A stretch of DNA of 55,331 nt from Pseudomonadota bacterium (GCA_023419535.1 JAEZXX010000013.1:1-55331), one strand, 5' to 3'. Positions 42,053-50,649 are shown, counted from the stretch's first letter. Made by a program: numbers and translations. The notes: generated from the letters alone by a model not told the origin.

Positions 42053-42799
42053 ATGCCGACTGCCCTTTCCGTGAACCTCAACGCCGTCGCGATGCTCCGC
42101 AACCGGCGCGACCTGCCCTGGCCGAGCGTCGTCGGTCTGGGCCGAATAGCCCTTCAGGCGGGTGCGGCGGGGCTGACGGTGCATCCGCGTCCCGACCAGC
42201 GGCACATCCGCTTCGGCGATCTGCCCGAGCTGCGCGCCCTCCTCGACGCGGAGTTTTCCGGCGCCGAGTTCAACGTCGAGGGTTATCCGAGCGAGGACTT
42301 CCTCGACCTCGCTCTGTCGGTGCGGCCCGAGCAGGTGACGCTCGTTCCCGACGATCCGGCCCAGCCGACCTCGGACCACGGCTGGGACTTTCCCACCCAT
42401 CGCGATCTCCTGGAGCGCGTCGTGCGCCGGCTGAAGGGGGAGGGCGTGCGCGTCGCCCTCTTCGCCGACCCGGACCCGGCGGGCTTCGAGGTCGCGGCCG
42501 AGATCGGCGCGGATCGGCTGGAGCTCTATACCGGCCCCTATGGCGGCACGTTCGGCAATCCGGCCGCCGCTGCCCGCGAGTTGGACCGTCTCGGGCGGGC
42601 CGGCGACAGCGCCCGTGCGCTCGGCCTCGGCCTCAATGCCGGGCACGACCTGACGGTCCAGAACCTGCCGGCGCTCGTCGAGCGCCTGCCCTTCGTCGAG
42701 GAGGTCTCGATTGGGCACGGCCTGACCGCCGACGCGCTGGAGCACGGCATGGCCGAGACGGTCCGGCGCTTCCGCCGCGCCTGCGGACAGCCCGCCTGA
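42053..42799 (+). CDS. pdxJ: Pyridoxine 5'-phosphate synthase
   Basis: Condenses aminoacetone phosphate with deoxyxylulose 5-phosphate, the last ring-forming step of vitamin B6 synthesis. The 248-residue TIM barrel shows SVNLNAVAMLRNRR, the catalytic loop GLTVHPRPDQRHIR, FNVEGYPSEDFLDL, VTLVPD, ADRLELYTGPYG and the C-terminal GLNAGHDLTVQNL and EVSIGHGLTADAL motifs. CAAGGAG at ~42034-42040 fits ATG 42053. The gene diverges from the coiled-coil protein and is followed after 14 bases by an FAD monooxygenase. Confidence 0.95.
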   Translation: MPTALSVNLNAVAMLRNRRDLPWPSVVGLGRIALQAGAAGLTVHPRPDQRHIRFGDLPELRALLDAEFSGAEFNVEGYPSEDFLDLALSVRPEQVTLVPDDPAQPTSDHGWDFPTHRDLLERVVRRLKGEGVRVALFADPDPAGFEVAAEIGADRLELYTGPYGGTFGNPAAAARELDRLGRAGDSARALGLGLNAGHDLTVQNLPALVERLPFVEEVSIGHGLTADALEHGMAETVRRFRRACGQPA

Positions 42800-42813
42800 C
42801 GGCCGGCCGCGCC

Positions 42814-44067
42814 ATGACCTTGCGCGTCGCGGTGGTCGGTGCCGGGCCGGCGGGACTGGCCGCCGCCCTCCTGCTGGCCCGGGACGGCCATTCGGTTCAG
42901 CTGTTCGAGCGGTTCGCGAAGGCCGGGCCGGTCGGCTCGGGGCTGATGCTGCAGCCGACCGGCCTCACCGTCCTCCATGCTCTGACGCTTCTGCCCGAGA
43001 TCCTCCGGCTCGGGAGTCGTATCGAACGGCTGGACGGCTGCGACGCGTCCACCGGCCGGCGCGTCCTCGACGTGCGCTACGATTCGATCCGGGGAGGCCG
43101 CTTCGGCCTCGGCATCCACCGCGCCGCGCTCTTCCAGGTCCTGCACGACGCGGCGACGCGCGAAGGCATCCCGATCGTCACGGGGTTCGATGCCCGGTCC
43201 CTCGATAGGGACGGCGTCCTCTCCAGCGGGCCGGATCGCGCGGGTCCGTTCGATCTCGTCGTCGATGCCTCGGGAGCACGCTCGGCGATCCGGGCGGCGG
43301 CCGTCGGTGCGCCGAGGATCCGAGCGCTGCACTACGGCGCGCTCTGGGCGACGCTGCCGTTCGTGGAGGAGGGGTTCGACCCCCGCGCCCTCCAGCAGCG
43401 GTACCGCCGGGCGAGCGTGATGGCCGGCATTCTGCCGGTCGGGCGCACGCAGCCCGGCGGCCCACCGCTCGCCGCCTTCTTCTGGAGCTGCCGCGGCGAT
43501 GCGCTGGCCGGACTCCGCGAACGGGGGCTCGACCGCTGGAAGGCGGAGGTGCGCGCGGTCTGGCCGGCGCTCGAGCCCTATCTGGACGGCCTGTCGCGGT
43601 TCGATCAGCTGACCTTCGCGGCCTACGCCCATCACACGCTCGCCCGCCCCGCCAAGCGGAACTACGTCGCGATCGGCGATGCCGCGCATCAGACGAGCCC
43701 GCAGCTCGGGCAGGGCGTCAACATGGCGCTGCTCGACGCCTATGCGCTGGCGAAGGGGCTGCGGGAGGAGACGGCGCTCCCCGCCGCTCTGGCGCGCTAC
43801 CGGGCGGCACGCCGCACGCATGTGCGGCTCTACCAGGCGGCGTCCCTCGTCCTGACACCCTTCTATCAGTCGGACGGCCGTCTCGTTCCGCTTCTGCGTG
43901 ACACGCTCGTGCCGACGATCGCCAAGATCCCGCCCGCGCCCGCCATTCTGGCGAACCTCGTCGCGGGTCGGGTCGGCGATCCGCTGGGGCACCTGCAGCT
44001 CGACGAGCCCGACTGGCCGACCCTTGCCGAGGAGGACCCACTTGCAGCCGGTTTTCCGGTGAGCTAA
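42814..44067 (+). CDS. FAD-dependent monooxygenase (UbiH/PHBH-like)
   Basis: A 417-residue group A flavoprotein hydroxylase. It shows the N-terminal VAVVGAGPAGLAAALLLARDGHSVQLFER, the middle DG-type motif FDLVVDASGARSAIR, and the second flavin motif VAIGDAAHQTSPQLGQGVNMALLDAYALA. The family hydroxylates aromatic or quinone precursors; the substrate is not evident. Ubiquinone synthesis is one option but the gene is shorter and different from clear UbiH. Its stop codon is four bases before the TetR operator, so the next promoter starts right at its end. Confidence 0.88.
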   Translation: MTLRVAVVGAGPAGLAAALLLARDGHSVQLFERFAKAGPVGSGLMLQPTGLTVLHALTLLPEILRLGSRIERLDGCDASTGRRVLDVRYDSIRGGRFGLGIHRAALFQVLHDAATREGIPIVTGFDARSLDRDGVLSSGPDRAGPFDLVVDASGARSAIRAAAVGAPRIRALHYGALWATLPFVEEGFDPRALQQRYRRASVMAGILPVGRTQPGGPPLAAFFWSCRGDALAGLRERGLDRWKAEVRAVWPALEPYLDGLSRFDQLTFAAYAHHTLARPAKRNYVAIGDAAHQTSPQLGQGVNMALLDAYALAKGLREETALPAALARYRAARRTHVRLYQAASLVLTPFYQSDGRLVPLLRDTLVPTIAKIPPAPAILANLVAGRVGDPLGHLQLDEPDWPTLAEEDPLAAGFPVS

Positions 44068-44071
44068 AGCG

Positions 44072-44092
44072 CGTACCGTAACGTACGGTACG
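44072..44092. promoter_or_regulatory. Perfect palindromic operator, likely of the adjacent TetR regulator
   Basis: Arms CGTACCGTA (44072-44080) and TACGGTACG (44084-44092) around ACG: nine perfect pairs, the size and symmetry of a TetR-family site. It overlaps the ribosome site (CGGAG) of the tetR-like gene and ends 12 bases before its GTG start, so binding would repress regulator and downstream ilvC together. Confidence 0.75.
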
Positions 44093-44104
44093 GAGTTGCG
44101 GCGC

Positions 44105-44767
44105 GTGCAGACCGAGGCGGGAGAGTGGACGGAACGCCAGGGCGAGGTGCTCGACGCCGCGCTCTCGCTGCTCGTCTCCTCGGGAAGCGGGCTGACCATG
44201 GCCGCGGTCGCGCGTCGCGCGAACTGCTCCAAGGAGACGCTCTACAAATGGTTCGGCGGGCGGGACGGCCTGCTGACCGCCACGGTGCAGCGCCAGGCCT
44301 CCAAGGTCCGCGCGGTGCCGGCGGGCGAGGGGACCCTCGACCGCGACGCCCTCGCCGAGCGGCTGACGCAATTCGCCTCCGACTGGCTGAACGTGCTCTC
44401 CGGCTCGACCTCGATCGCCCTCAACCGACTTGCCGTCGGCCAGGCGGGCTCCGACAAGCGCGATCTCGGGGCCGTCGTCCTGGAGAACGGCCCCTTCGCG
44501 ATGGGGCACCGGCTTCGCCCGCTGCTCGAAGCGGGACGGGAGGCCGGACTGCTGCGCTTCGAGGACAGCGAAACCGCCTTCCGCTCCTTCTTCGGGCTCG
44601 TCGTGCGCGACCTGCAGATCCGCCTCCTCCTCGGCGAGCGCCCGGCCCCCGCCGAAAGCGAGATCGCCACCCAGGCCGCCCGCGCGGCCGATCAGTTCAT
44701 GGTCCTCTACGGGACCGAAGAGACGGGCGCGAAGACGCCCCGAGACCCCTCAACGGAGAGGAAATAA
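44105..44767 (+). CDS. TetR-family transcriptional regulator upstream of ilvC
   Basis: About 220 residues. The N-terminal helix-turn-helix is ERQGEVLDAALSLLVSSGSGLTMAAVARRANCSKETLYKWFGGRDGLL; the rest is a helical ligand/dimer domain (ASKVRAVPAGEGTLDRDALAERLTQFASDW ... FRSFFGLVVRDLQIRLLLGE). GTG 44105 is preferred, with CGGAG nine bases upstream; TTG 44096 would add three residues. The gene ends only four bases before ilvC, whose ribosome site (GAGAGGAAA) lies in its last codons, so both are on one transcript. The ligand is unknown but may be a branched-chain intermediate. Confidence 0.9.
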   Translation: MQTEAGEWTERQGEVLDAALSLLVSSGSGLTMAAVARRANCSKETLYKWFGGRDGLLTATVQRQASKVRAVPAGEGTLDRDALAERLTQFASDWLNVLSGSTSIALNRLAVGQAGSDKRDLGAVVLENGPFAMGHRLRPLLEAGREAGLLRFEDSETAFRSFFGLVVRDLQIRLLLGERPAPAESEIATQAARAADQFMVLYGTEETGAKTPRDPSTERK

Positions 44768-44771
44768 CGAG

Positions 44772-45791
44772 ATGCGTGTCTATTACGATCGCGACGCCGA
44801 TCTGAACCTCATTAAGGGCCGCAAGGTCGTGATCGTCGGCTACGGCAGCCAGGGCCGCGCCCATGCGCTGAACCTGAAGGATTCGGGCGTGACCGACATC
44901 ACGGTCGCCCTGCGTCCGGGCTCGCCGACGGCGCAGAAGGCCGAGGCCGACGGCCTGAAGGTCACGACGGTCGCCGAGGCCGCCAAGACCGCCGACCTGA
45001 TGATGATGGCCACGCCGGACGAGCTCCAGGCCGACATCTACAAGAACGAGATCGCGCCGAACATCCGCGACGGCGCGGCGATCGCCTTCGCCCACGGCCT
45101 GAACGTCCATTTCGGCCTGATCGAGCCGAAGTCGACGATCGACGTCGTCATGATCGCGCCGAAGGGTCCGGGCCACACGGTGCGCTCCGAGTACCAGCGC
45201 GGCGGCGGCGTGCCCTGCCTCGTGGCGGTGGACGCCAATCCGTCGGGCAATGCGCTTGAACTCGCGCTCTCCTACGCCTGCGGCGTCGGCGGCGGCCGTT
45301 CGGGCATCATCGAAACCAACTTCAAGGAGGAGTGCGAGACCGATCTCTTCGGCGAGCAGGTCGTCCTCTGCGGCGGCCTCGTCGAGCTGATCCGCGCCGG
45401 CTTCGAGACGCTGGTCGAAGCCGGCTACGCGCCGGAGATGGCCTATTTCGAGTGCCTGCACGAGGTGAAGCTGATCGTCGACCTCATCTACGAGGGCGGC
45501 ATCGCCAACATGAACTACTCGATCTCGAACACCGCCGAGTGGGGCGAGTACGTGACCGGCCCGCGCATCATCACCGAGGACACCAAGAAGGAGATGAAGC
45601 GCGTCCTGAAGGACATCCAGACCGGCAAGTTCACCTCCGACTGGATGCAGGAGTACCGCTCGGGCATGGCGCGCTTCAAGGGCATCCGCCGCAACAACGA
45701 CGCGCACCAGATCGAGGAGGTCGGCGAGAAGCTGCGCGGCATGATGCCGTGGATCAAGTCGAACGCGCTCGTCGATAAGGCCCGCAACTGA
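44772..45791 (+). CDS. ilvC: Ketol-acid reductoisomerase (class I)
   Basis: Converts acetolactate to dihydroxyisovalerate with NADPH and Mg. The 339-residue class I enzyme shows MRVYYDRDADLNLIKGRKVVIVGYGSQGRAHALNLKDSG (Rossmann motif), RPGSPTAQKAEADGL in the cofactor loop, VMIAPKGPGHTVRSEY, and the metal-binding ETNFKEECETDLFGEQVVLCGG and ECLHEVKLIVDLIYEGG. It uses the product of IlvIH, encoded 6-9 kb upstream. Located directly after a TetR gene and followed by a strong terminator. Confidence 0.97.
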   Translation: MRVYYDRDADLNLIKGRKVVIVGYGSQGRAHALNLKDSGVTDITVALRPGSPTAQKAEADGLKVTTVAEAAKTADLMMMATPDELQADIYKNEIAPNIRDGAAIAFAHGLNVHFGLIEPKSTIDVVMIAPKGPGHTVRSEYQRGGGVPCLVAVDANPSGNALELALSYACGVGGGRSGIIETNFKEECETDLFGEQVVLCGGLVELIRAGFETLVEAGYAPEMAYFECLHEVKLIVDLIYEGGIANMNYSISNTAEWGEYVTGPRIITEDTKKEMKRVLKDIQTGKFTSDWMQEYRSGMARFKGIRRNNDAHQIEEVGEKLRGMMPWIKSNALVDKARN

Positions 45792-45817
45792 TCGCGGCCG
45801 CCTGCGGGTGAGCGAGG

Positions 45818-45845
45818 GCCCGGCCGCGATGCGGCCGGGCTTTTT
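45818..45845 (+). terminator. Rho-independent terminator after ilvC
   Basis: Perfect 10-bp stem GCCCGGCCGC (45818-45827) with GCGGCCGGGC (45831-45840), loop GAT, then TTTTT. Confidence 0.9.
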
Positions 45846-45951
45846 CGTCCGCGCCCGGTCCCGCGATGGTTCGAATGCACCCGCCCCGGTTCATTCGGGA
45901 TTAAGCGCGGGTGTCTAAATTGCCGGGGACGCGTCGCACGGAGTATTCGAC

Positions 45952-46380
45952 ATGGGGCAGACCCAGGACGCCCTCGACGACGAGCGCCGCGCCGCTCCCC
46001 GCATCCGCACGCTGAAGCGGGCCCGGGTCGTCTTCAACAACCGCTTTTCCACGATCGACTGCGTGGTGCGCAATCTGTCGAACACCGGCGCGCTGCTCAC
46101 GGTCGAGACCTCGGTGCAGCTGCCCAAACAGTTCGAGATCGCGATCGACGAGCGCGAGCTGCGGCCCGCGCGTCTCGTCTACCGGCGCGAGACCTTCGCC
46201 GGCATACACTTTCTCGACGTCGGCGCCGAAGAGAACCTCCCGGATCTGCCGCAGCGGCGGGCGGCGGACCCGGACGATGCGATCGTGCCGCCCGGCGGCG
46301 ACGTCGGCATATCGCGGATCGTACATGCGCCCCTGCCGCACGCGCTGCGCGCCGCCCTCCCGTGGAGCCGTCCCGGCTGA
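45952..46380 (+). CDS. PilZ-domain protein, probable cyclic-di-GMP receptor
   Basis: A 142-residue cytosolic protein. The nucleotide-binding residues are present: Arg13 and Arg17 in RRAAPR (RxxxR) and Asn41-x-Ser43-x-x-Gly46 in VRNLSNTGALL. The barrel continues PKQFEIAIDERELRPARLVYRRETFAGIHFLD. The last ~45 residues are Pro/Arg-rich and probably disordered. No cyclase or phosphodiesterase gene is nearby, so its output is unknown. CACGGAG upstream gives the ribosome site. Confidence 0.87.
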   Translation: MGQTQDALDDERRAAPRIRTLKRARVVFNNRFSTIDCVVRNLSNTGALLTVETSVQLPKQFEIAIDERELRPARLVYRRETFAGIHFLDVGAEENLPDLPQRRAADPDDAIVPPGGDVGISRIVHAPLPHALRAALPWSRPG

Positions 46381-46447
46381 TCGCCGGCCGCCATTTGGAA
46401 CGGCGCGGCGTCCTCGCCCCTTTCGCAAGGGACGAATGGAGGTCGAC

Positions 46448-46621
46448 ATGTCGAAGACGCATGAGAACGAACGAGGGAACCCCCCGCTGGATCGCCCCGT
46501 GACCGAAGACGGGATCGTCGGGAACCGGGAGCCCGATGCGCCCCGCGACGGCGAGGACGAACTGGACACCGGACTGGCGGAGACCGGCGGGGGCGATCGC
46601 GACAAACGCAAGATCGCCTGA
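46448..46621 (+). CDS. Small acidic hydrophilic protein (57 aa)
   Basis: MSKTHENERGNPPLDRPVTEDGIVGNREPDAP... ending GGGDRDKRKIA: very rich in Glu, Asp, Gly, Arg and Pro, without hydrophobic core, so probably disordered. GGAGG at 46438-46442 five bases before ATG 46448 is a good ribosome site, and an alternative in-frame ATG lies at 46436. Family unknown. It is followed by an imperfect hairpin at ~46626-46656. Confidence 0.6.
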   Translation: MSKTHENERGNPPLDRPVTEDGIVGNREPDAPRDGEDELDTGLAETGGGDRDKRKIA

Positions 46622-46983
46622 CGAGGATGGGCCTCGCCCTGGCGAAGCGGCGGGGCCCATTCTCGTAAGACGCAGGCGTTAGGGCTTTTGCGGGCGCGTC
46701 TCATCCCGAGCGCGCCGTCGGCAGTCGCCGGCCGAGAGCGTTTTCCCGTCAGCTGCTCTTCGGGCCGGCACTTCCGGACTTCCGGAGCCTCGCGGCCAGC
46801 CGCCGCGACGGCGCCTCCCGTAGCTGCGACCGACCCACGCGAACCGCCGGCTCCAGGTTCCGAAATGAACTGTCCGACAGCCTCGGCGCGACGCATAGCC
46901 CTGCGCTGCGACGAAAACCGCCTCCGTGGGCTTCGTAGACCTCGCATGCGCCGTTATCCGGCTGCGGTGAATGCAGACGCAGC
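46622..46983. other. Intergenic stretch without a recognised gene
   Basis: About 360 bases. An 11-bp stem TGGGCCTCGCC / GGCGGGGCCCA (one G-U pair) at ~46627-46656 may terminate the preceding small gene, though it lacks a T run. The rest is GC-rich with only Arg-rich shadow frames on both strands. Confidence 0.4.
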
Positions 46984-47160
46984 CTAGTCCTTCGCTCCCA
47001 CGTGCTCGAACTCGTCGACGACAGCGCCGAGGCCCGCGCGCCGAGCCGCCGCACGCAGATCGGTGGCGGTCGTGTCGGTCAGGATCAGAGCTTCGACCAG
47101 CGCCTCCTTCAATCGTTCGATCTCTCCATCGTCGCGTCTGCGGTCGTTGCGTGTGCTCAT
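46984..47160 (-). CDS. Small helical hypothetical protein (58 aa)
   Basis: From ATG 47160: MSTRNDRRRDDGEIERLKEALVEALILTDTTATDLRAAARRAGLGAVVDEFEHVGAKD, TAG at 46984-46986. Shown in parts: a basic/acidic start, an amphipathic helix (EIERLKEALVEALILTD) and a second helix (ATDLRAAARRAGLGAVVDEFE). GAGGAAGAG precedes the start by 5-6 bases. Composition and ribosome site look genuine. The family is not recognised. No neighbour lies on the same strand within 800 bases. Confidence 0.6.
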   Translation of the reverse strand: MSTRNDRRRDDGEIERLKEALVEALILTDTTATDLRAAARRAGLGAVVDEFEHVGAKD

Positions 47161-47546
47161 GGCACTCTTCCTCGCCTGGTGATGGATAAAGGATCGGCAA
47201 TGGCGGGCCCAGGTTCAAGAGAAGCTGTTTGCCTGACGCGCGTTAGGATTGAGAAAATGTTAACGTCCACGTCCGGAGATCACGGGCGCCCGAACGAGTC
47301 CAGTTGCCTTTGGGAACGATCGTTCGTCCGAAAGAAGACGGCGCGCAAGGACGCGGGGGGCCTCCGGGCAAACGGACGCAGGGTCTTAAGTGCCGGGAAA
47401 GCCGGAACCGGTTGCGGTTTCGACGGCGCGGTCGAGATGCGGTGCACTTCGCAGCGGAACCGCCCCATCGCCGCCGGCTCCGTCGTCGGGTAAAAATTTC
47501 TGGTTGCAGGCGCATCCGACGCGCGGGCGCATCGTATGTATCCCTC
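47161..47546. other. Intergenic stretch without a recognised gene
   Basis: About 385 bases, relatively AT-rich in places (GAAAATGTTAACGTCC near 47258, GGGTAAAAATTTCTGG near 47490). It probably holds divergent promoters of the small genes on either side. GGAACGATCGTTCG near 47317 is a short palindrome. No RNA gene was recognised. Confidence 0.35.
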
Positions 47547-47831
47547 ATGAGCATTCGACCGTCCTACACGCACGTCTTCAACCTGATCATCGAACTGCGG
47601 CAGGCCGCCCTCGACAACGGTGAGGCGGCTCTCGCACGCGAAGACGGCGGATGGGGGCTCTGTCTCGGATCGGCGCTGGCCAACGACGCGGCGGACGCTC
47701 TGGAGGCAATGCTCGCCGAGCGGCATCAGCCGAAGAGCACCGCCGCACGGACGGTGGTCTCGATCAATTTCGGGTCTTCGGAGATCGAGCCGCGGGCGGT
47801 GCGGCGGCAAGGGGGGTCGCCGAGACGCTGA
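47547..47831 (+). CDS. Hypothetical protein (94 aa)
   Basis: MSIRPSYTHVFNLIIELRQAALDNGEAALAREDGGWGLCLGSALANDAADALEAMLAERHQ is a protein-like, helical sequence; the last ~30 residues become Arg/Gly-rich. No family recognised. A clear Shine-Dalgarno sequence is lacking. An AT-rich patch 40-60 bases upstream could serve as its promoter. Convergent with the cold-shock gene. Confidence 0.5.
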   Translation: MSIRPSYTHVFNLIIELRQAALDNGEAALAREDGGWGLCLGSALANDAADALEAMLAERHQPKSTAARTVVSINFGSSEIEPRAVRRQGGSPRR

Positions 47832-47918
47832 ATGCTAGCGGATGAGGCTCGGGCGACGGGCAGAAGAACTGCCCTCGCGGACGGACGGGAGCCGATCCGA
47901 CAGGTCGGTCCGAGAGCG

Positions 47919-47951
47919 AAAAAAGGCCCGCGCTGCAGAACAGCGCGGGCC
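47919..47951 (-). terminator. Rho-independent terminator of the cold-shock gene
   Basis: Read on the minus strand: GGCCCGCGCTG (47951-47941), loop TTCTG, CAGCGCGGGCC (47935-47925), then six T's (47924-47919). It lies 21 bases past the cold-shock stop codon. Confidence 0.9.
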
Positions 47952-47971
47952 CCGAAATCCGTATGTCCGGC

Positions 47972-48181
47972 TTAGAGAGCGCGGAGATTGACGGCCTTGT
48001 CGCCCTTGCCGCGGCGGTCAGCCTCGGAATCGAACGAGACCTTCTGGTTGTCCGACAGGGTCGACATCCCGGACCGCTCGACATCGGAGATGTGAACGAA
48101 AACGTCCTTGCCGCCGCCATCGGGGGTGATGAAGCCGAAACCCTTGTCGGCGTTGAAGAACTTTACAGTGCCAGTAGCCAT
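47972..48181 (-). CDS. CspA-family cold-shock protein
   Basis: A 69-residue single-stranded nucleic-acid-binding beta barrel: MATGTVKFFNADKGFGFITPDGGGKDVFVHISDVERSGM, with RNP1 (KGFGFI) and RNP2 (VFVHI), ending GDKAVNLRAL. Acts as RNA chaperone or antiterminator. AGGTACT just before ATG 48181 serves as ribosome site; upstream in-frame starts would add unrelated residues. Whether it is cold-induced cannot be told, but a long spacer upstream could hold a structured leader. Confidence 0.95.
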   Translation of the reverse strand: MATGTVKFFNADKGFGFITPDGGGKDVFVHISDVERSGMSTLSDNQKVSFDSEADRRGKGDKAVNLRAL

Positions 48182-48541
48182 AGTACCTGTCGCGCAAATC
48201 GTCTGGGGCGTCGTTGCCCGCAATCAACATCGCGGGTTTTGCACAAAATAGCAAACTGCACGACACCATTCGATTCTCGGCGAGAGGGGAGCGCCCTGCC
48301 GGCTGTCCGCGATCGAACGCCGCCGCCTGCACGCGCAGATGGAAACGGGCGTCGAAGTCTACGCCTCCAGAGGGAGGGTCGAATGCCCCGCCACGCGTTC
48401 CGCGGAGCAGGGCTCGCGCGACGTCGACAACGACGCTGCGTCGATAAGGATGAGGGGGCCTAAGGGCACCCGATTCCCTCGCGAATATAGTATCGCAGGC
48501 GAACGATCTGCCGTATCTCCCGCCCGAGGGAGAGGTGAATC
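48182..48541. other. Intergenic spacer between the cold-shock gene and TauE
   Basis: About 360 bases between divergent genes. AT-rich DNA near 48228-48262 (GCAAAATAGCAAACTGC) is the likely cold-shock promoter region. The part near TauE holds its ribosome site (GGGAGAGG, 48526-48534). No small gene is convincing. Confidence 0.4.
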
Positions 48542-49288
48542 ATGATCGCAGCAGCGGCTTTCGCACTTGTCGTGGCGGGCGGAATGGTGAAGGGCGTCCT
48601 GGGCATCGGACTGCCGATGGTGGTCATCCCGACATTGACGCTTCTGGTCGGTCTCCCGACGGCGCTTTCGATCCTCGCCATCCCGATGATCTGTTCGAAC
48701 TTGTGGCAGGTGTGGCAGTTCAGGAACAGAACGTCGCGCAGCATCCCCATGGGCCTGTTCCTGGCGTCCGGCGCGGTGGGCGTCGGCGTGGGGGTCTGGC
48801 TTCTGGCCAACATTCCCGGGCACTGGATCGAAGCCGGTCTCGGCGTCCTTCTGCTTCTCTATCTGGCCCTGCGCTTCGCGCAGCCGGACATGGTGCTGTC
48901 GCCCGCGAGAGCCGCCCGCATCGCCCCGGTCATCGGCGTCGGCTCCGGGGCCCTCCACGGCGCGACTGGCATCTCCGGGCCGCTGGGCGTGACCTATTTC
49001 CATTCCATGCGGCTGACCCGCCCGGACTTCGTCTTCTGCACCGGGCTGATGTTCCTGGGCTTCACGCTGGTGCAGCTGCCGCTTCTCTACGCCGCCGGCT
49101 TCTTCGACGTGGACACGGCGCGGCTCGGCCTCCTGTGCCTTCCGGCGGTCGCGCTCGGGCTCGTCGTCGGAAACTGGATCGCGCGCCGGGTCGACAAGGT
49201 GCTCTTCGACCGGCTGGTGCTCGCCATCATCGTGTGGATGACCGTGTCGCTGCTGTGGCGGTCGGTCCCGCAGATCCTGGCCGGGTGA
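48542..49288 (+). CDS. TauE/SafE-family sulfite/organic anion exporter
   Basis: A 248-residue inner-membrane protein with about eight helices, in two homologous halves. The first half opens VVAGGMVKGVLGIGLPMVVIPTLTLLVGLPTALSILAIPMICSNLWQ, the second ARIAPVIGVGSGALHGATGISGPLGVTYFHSMRLTR. These G-x-x-x-G-x-x-G and SGP segments are typical. The family exports sulfite, sulfoacetate or similar anions; the substrate is not shown. GGGAGAGG fits ATG 48542. Confidence 0.9.
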   Translation: MIAAAAFALVVAGGMVKGVLGIGLPMVVIPTLTLLVGLPTALSILAIPMICSNLWQVWQFRNRTSRSIPMGLFLASGAVGVGVGVWLLANIPGHWIEAGLGVLLLLYLALRFAQPDMVLSPARAARIAPVIGVGSGALHGATGISGPLGVTYFHSMRLTRPDFVFCTGLMFLGFTLVQLPLLYAAGFFDVDTARLGLLCLPAVALGLVVGNWIARRVDKVLFDRLVLAIIVWMTVSLLWRSVPQILAG

Positions 49289-49357
49289 GCCTTTCGGACC
49301 GTCTCGTAAGCCGGCCCCGACCGTCGGGCAGCCGGGCCTTTGGGCCGGAAGGTCTCC

Positions 49358-50632
49358 CTAGCGCCGGAGCCGCAGGCGTTTCAGCAGCGATCGGACCCGC
49401 CAGAGCCCCTCGCGGGCCCTTCTCGTGCGCGTCACCCCCGCGCTTGCACGGGCGACGGCGCGCTGCGCGTCCGGATGCAGGCCGATGACGAGGGTTCCGA
49501 TCTCGATCCGGTCCCTCCAGAGGCGGTTTACGAGGCTGTGGTCCGGCACCGCGCAGGAATCGACGAAGCGGATGGCCGGATCGCGCAGCATGGCCTGCGA
49601 GGCCTTGGCGAGAAGCTGGAAGCCGGGCGAGACGTCGGCCGCCGCTTCGTCGTAGGCGATCTTCCAAAGCGCCGCTTCGCCCCCGCTGACGAGGAGGATG
49701 GCGCTCGCGATCGCCCGTCCGTCGAGCGTCAGCGTGTAGACCCGCACCCGCTGGAGCTCGGCCAGACCGTCCAGTGCCTCGCGCGCGAAGGCCGCGCGAT
49801 AGCGGTCGTTGAGGAGCGCGGAGCGTGCGCGGCCCTTCCAGCCGCTGGCTTCGAGTTCCAGGAAGATTTCGGCGGCTTCGCGCACCTGCTGCCGCTTCGA
49901 GGCGACGGTGAAGCCGACGCGGCCGCGCGCTTCGAGGCGTCGGCGCTGGCGCGACAGCTCGCGCTGCCGCCGCGCCGACAGGGCCGACGGCAGGAAGCGC
50001 TCGGCGTCGCCCTCCGCGGACAGGCACGCGCGCTCGCGCCGTTCCACGATCCGCACGGGGAGGCCGCGAAGGGCGGCTTCCGCCAGGAGCGTCGTCGCCA
50101 CGGGCCCGTCGAGGCGAAGGTCGGGCGCCACCAGGATGGGGGGCAGCTTCATCCTCGGCTCGCGAAGCGTGTCGAAGAGGCTGGCGACCGTGCCGGCGGG
50201 ATCGTCGTGGTCGATGGGCGGGCCGCCGCGCGGTCCGAAGGGGTGGGTCCAGGCACGCACGCAGGAAGGTCCGCCGAGAAGTCCGCTCCTCTCGACCGAG
50301 AACGGCATCAGGAGGCGCAGGCGGCTGCGTCCGTCCTTCTCGTCGCGCGCCACCATCAGCCGGACGTGCCGGTCGTCGAGGCGCGGCATGGCCGGCACGA
50401 GAAATTGGGGGGCGTAGAAGGGCACCGGCTCGATGGCGCGCTGGGTCAGGAACTCCAGCTCGTCGAGGAGCTCGAAGGCGGCCAGCGGCTCGTAGACGTC
50501 GAAGCGCCGCTGGCCGGCACCGGAAGCGGTTGCGGGCATCGGCGCGCCGTCGGCCGAGGCCTGGCACGGGACATGGTCGGGTCCGCAGGAGGACAGACCC
50601 TTGCCCGGGAAGGAACGCCGCGGTGCGGCCAT
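49358..50632 (-). CDS. CelD/BcsL-like GNAT acetyltransferase
   Basis: About 424 residues, with two acetyltransferase-like halves. The C-terminal half has the conserved ARRQRELSRQRRRLEARGRVGF, LELEASGWKGRARSALL, YTLTLDGRAIASAILLVSGGEAALWKIAYDEAAADVSPGFQLL and RFVDSCAVPDHSLVNRLWRDRIEIGTLVIGL, typical of Acetyltransf_6 proteins associated with polysaccharide and cell-envelope modification. The substrate is unknown. Start ATG 50632 lies just after a GGAAGCGCTTCC palindrome; TTG 50653 and a later Met are alternatives, and no strong ribosome site decides. Confidence 0.8.
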   Translation of the reverse strand: MAAPRRSFPGKGLSSCGPDHVPCQASADGAPMPATASGAGQRRFDVYEPLAAFELLDELEFLTQRAIEPVPFYAPQFLVPAMPRLDDRHVRLMVARDEKDGRSRLRLLMPFSVERSGLLGGPSCVRAWTHPFGPRGGPPIDHDDPAGTVASLFDTLREPRMKLPPILVAPDLRLDGPVATTLLAEAALRGLPVRIVERRERACLSAEGDAERFLPSALSARRQRELSRQRRRLEARGRVGFTVASKRQQVREAAEIFLELEASGWKGRARSALLNDRYRAAFAREALDGLAELQRVRVYTLTLDGRAIASAILLVSGGEAALWKIAYDEAAADVSPGFQLLAKASQAMLRDPAIRFVDSCAVPDHSLVNRLWRDRIEIGTLVIGLHPDAQRAVARASAGVTRTRRAREGLWRVRSLLKRLRLRR

Positions 50633-50649
50633 GGGAAGCGCTTCCACCA

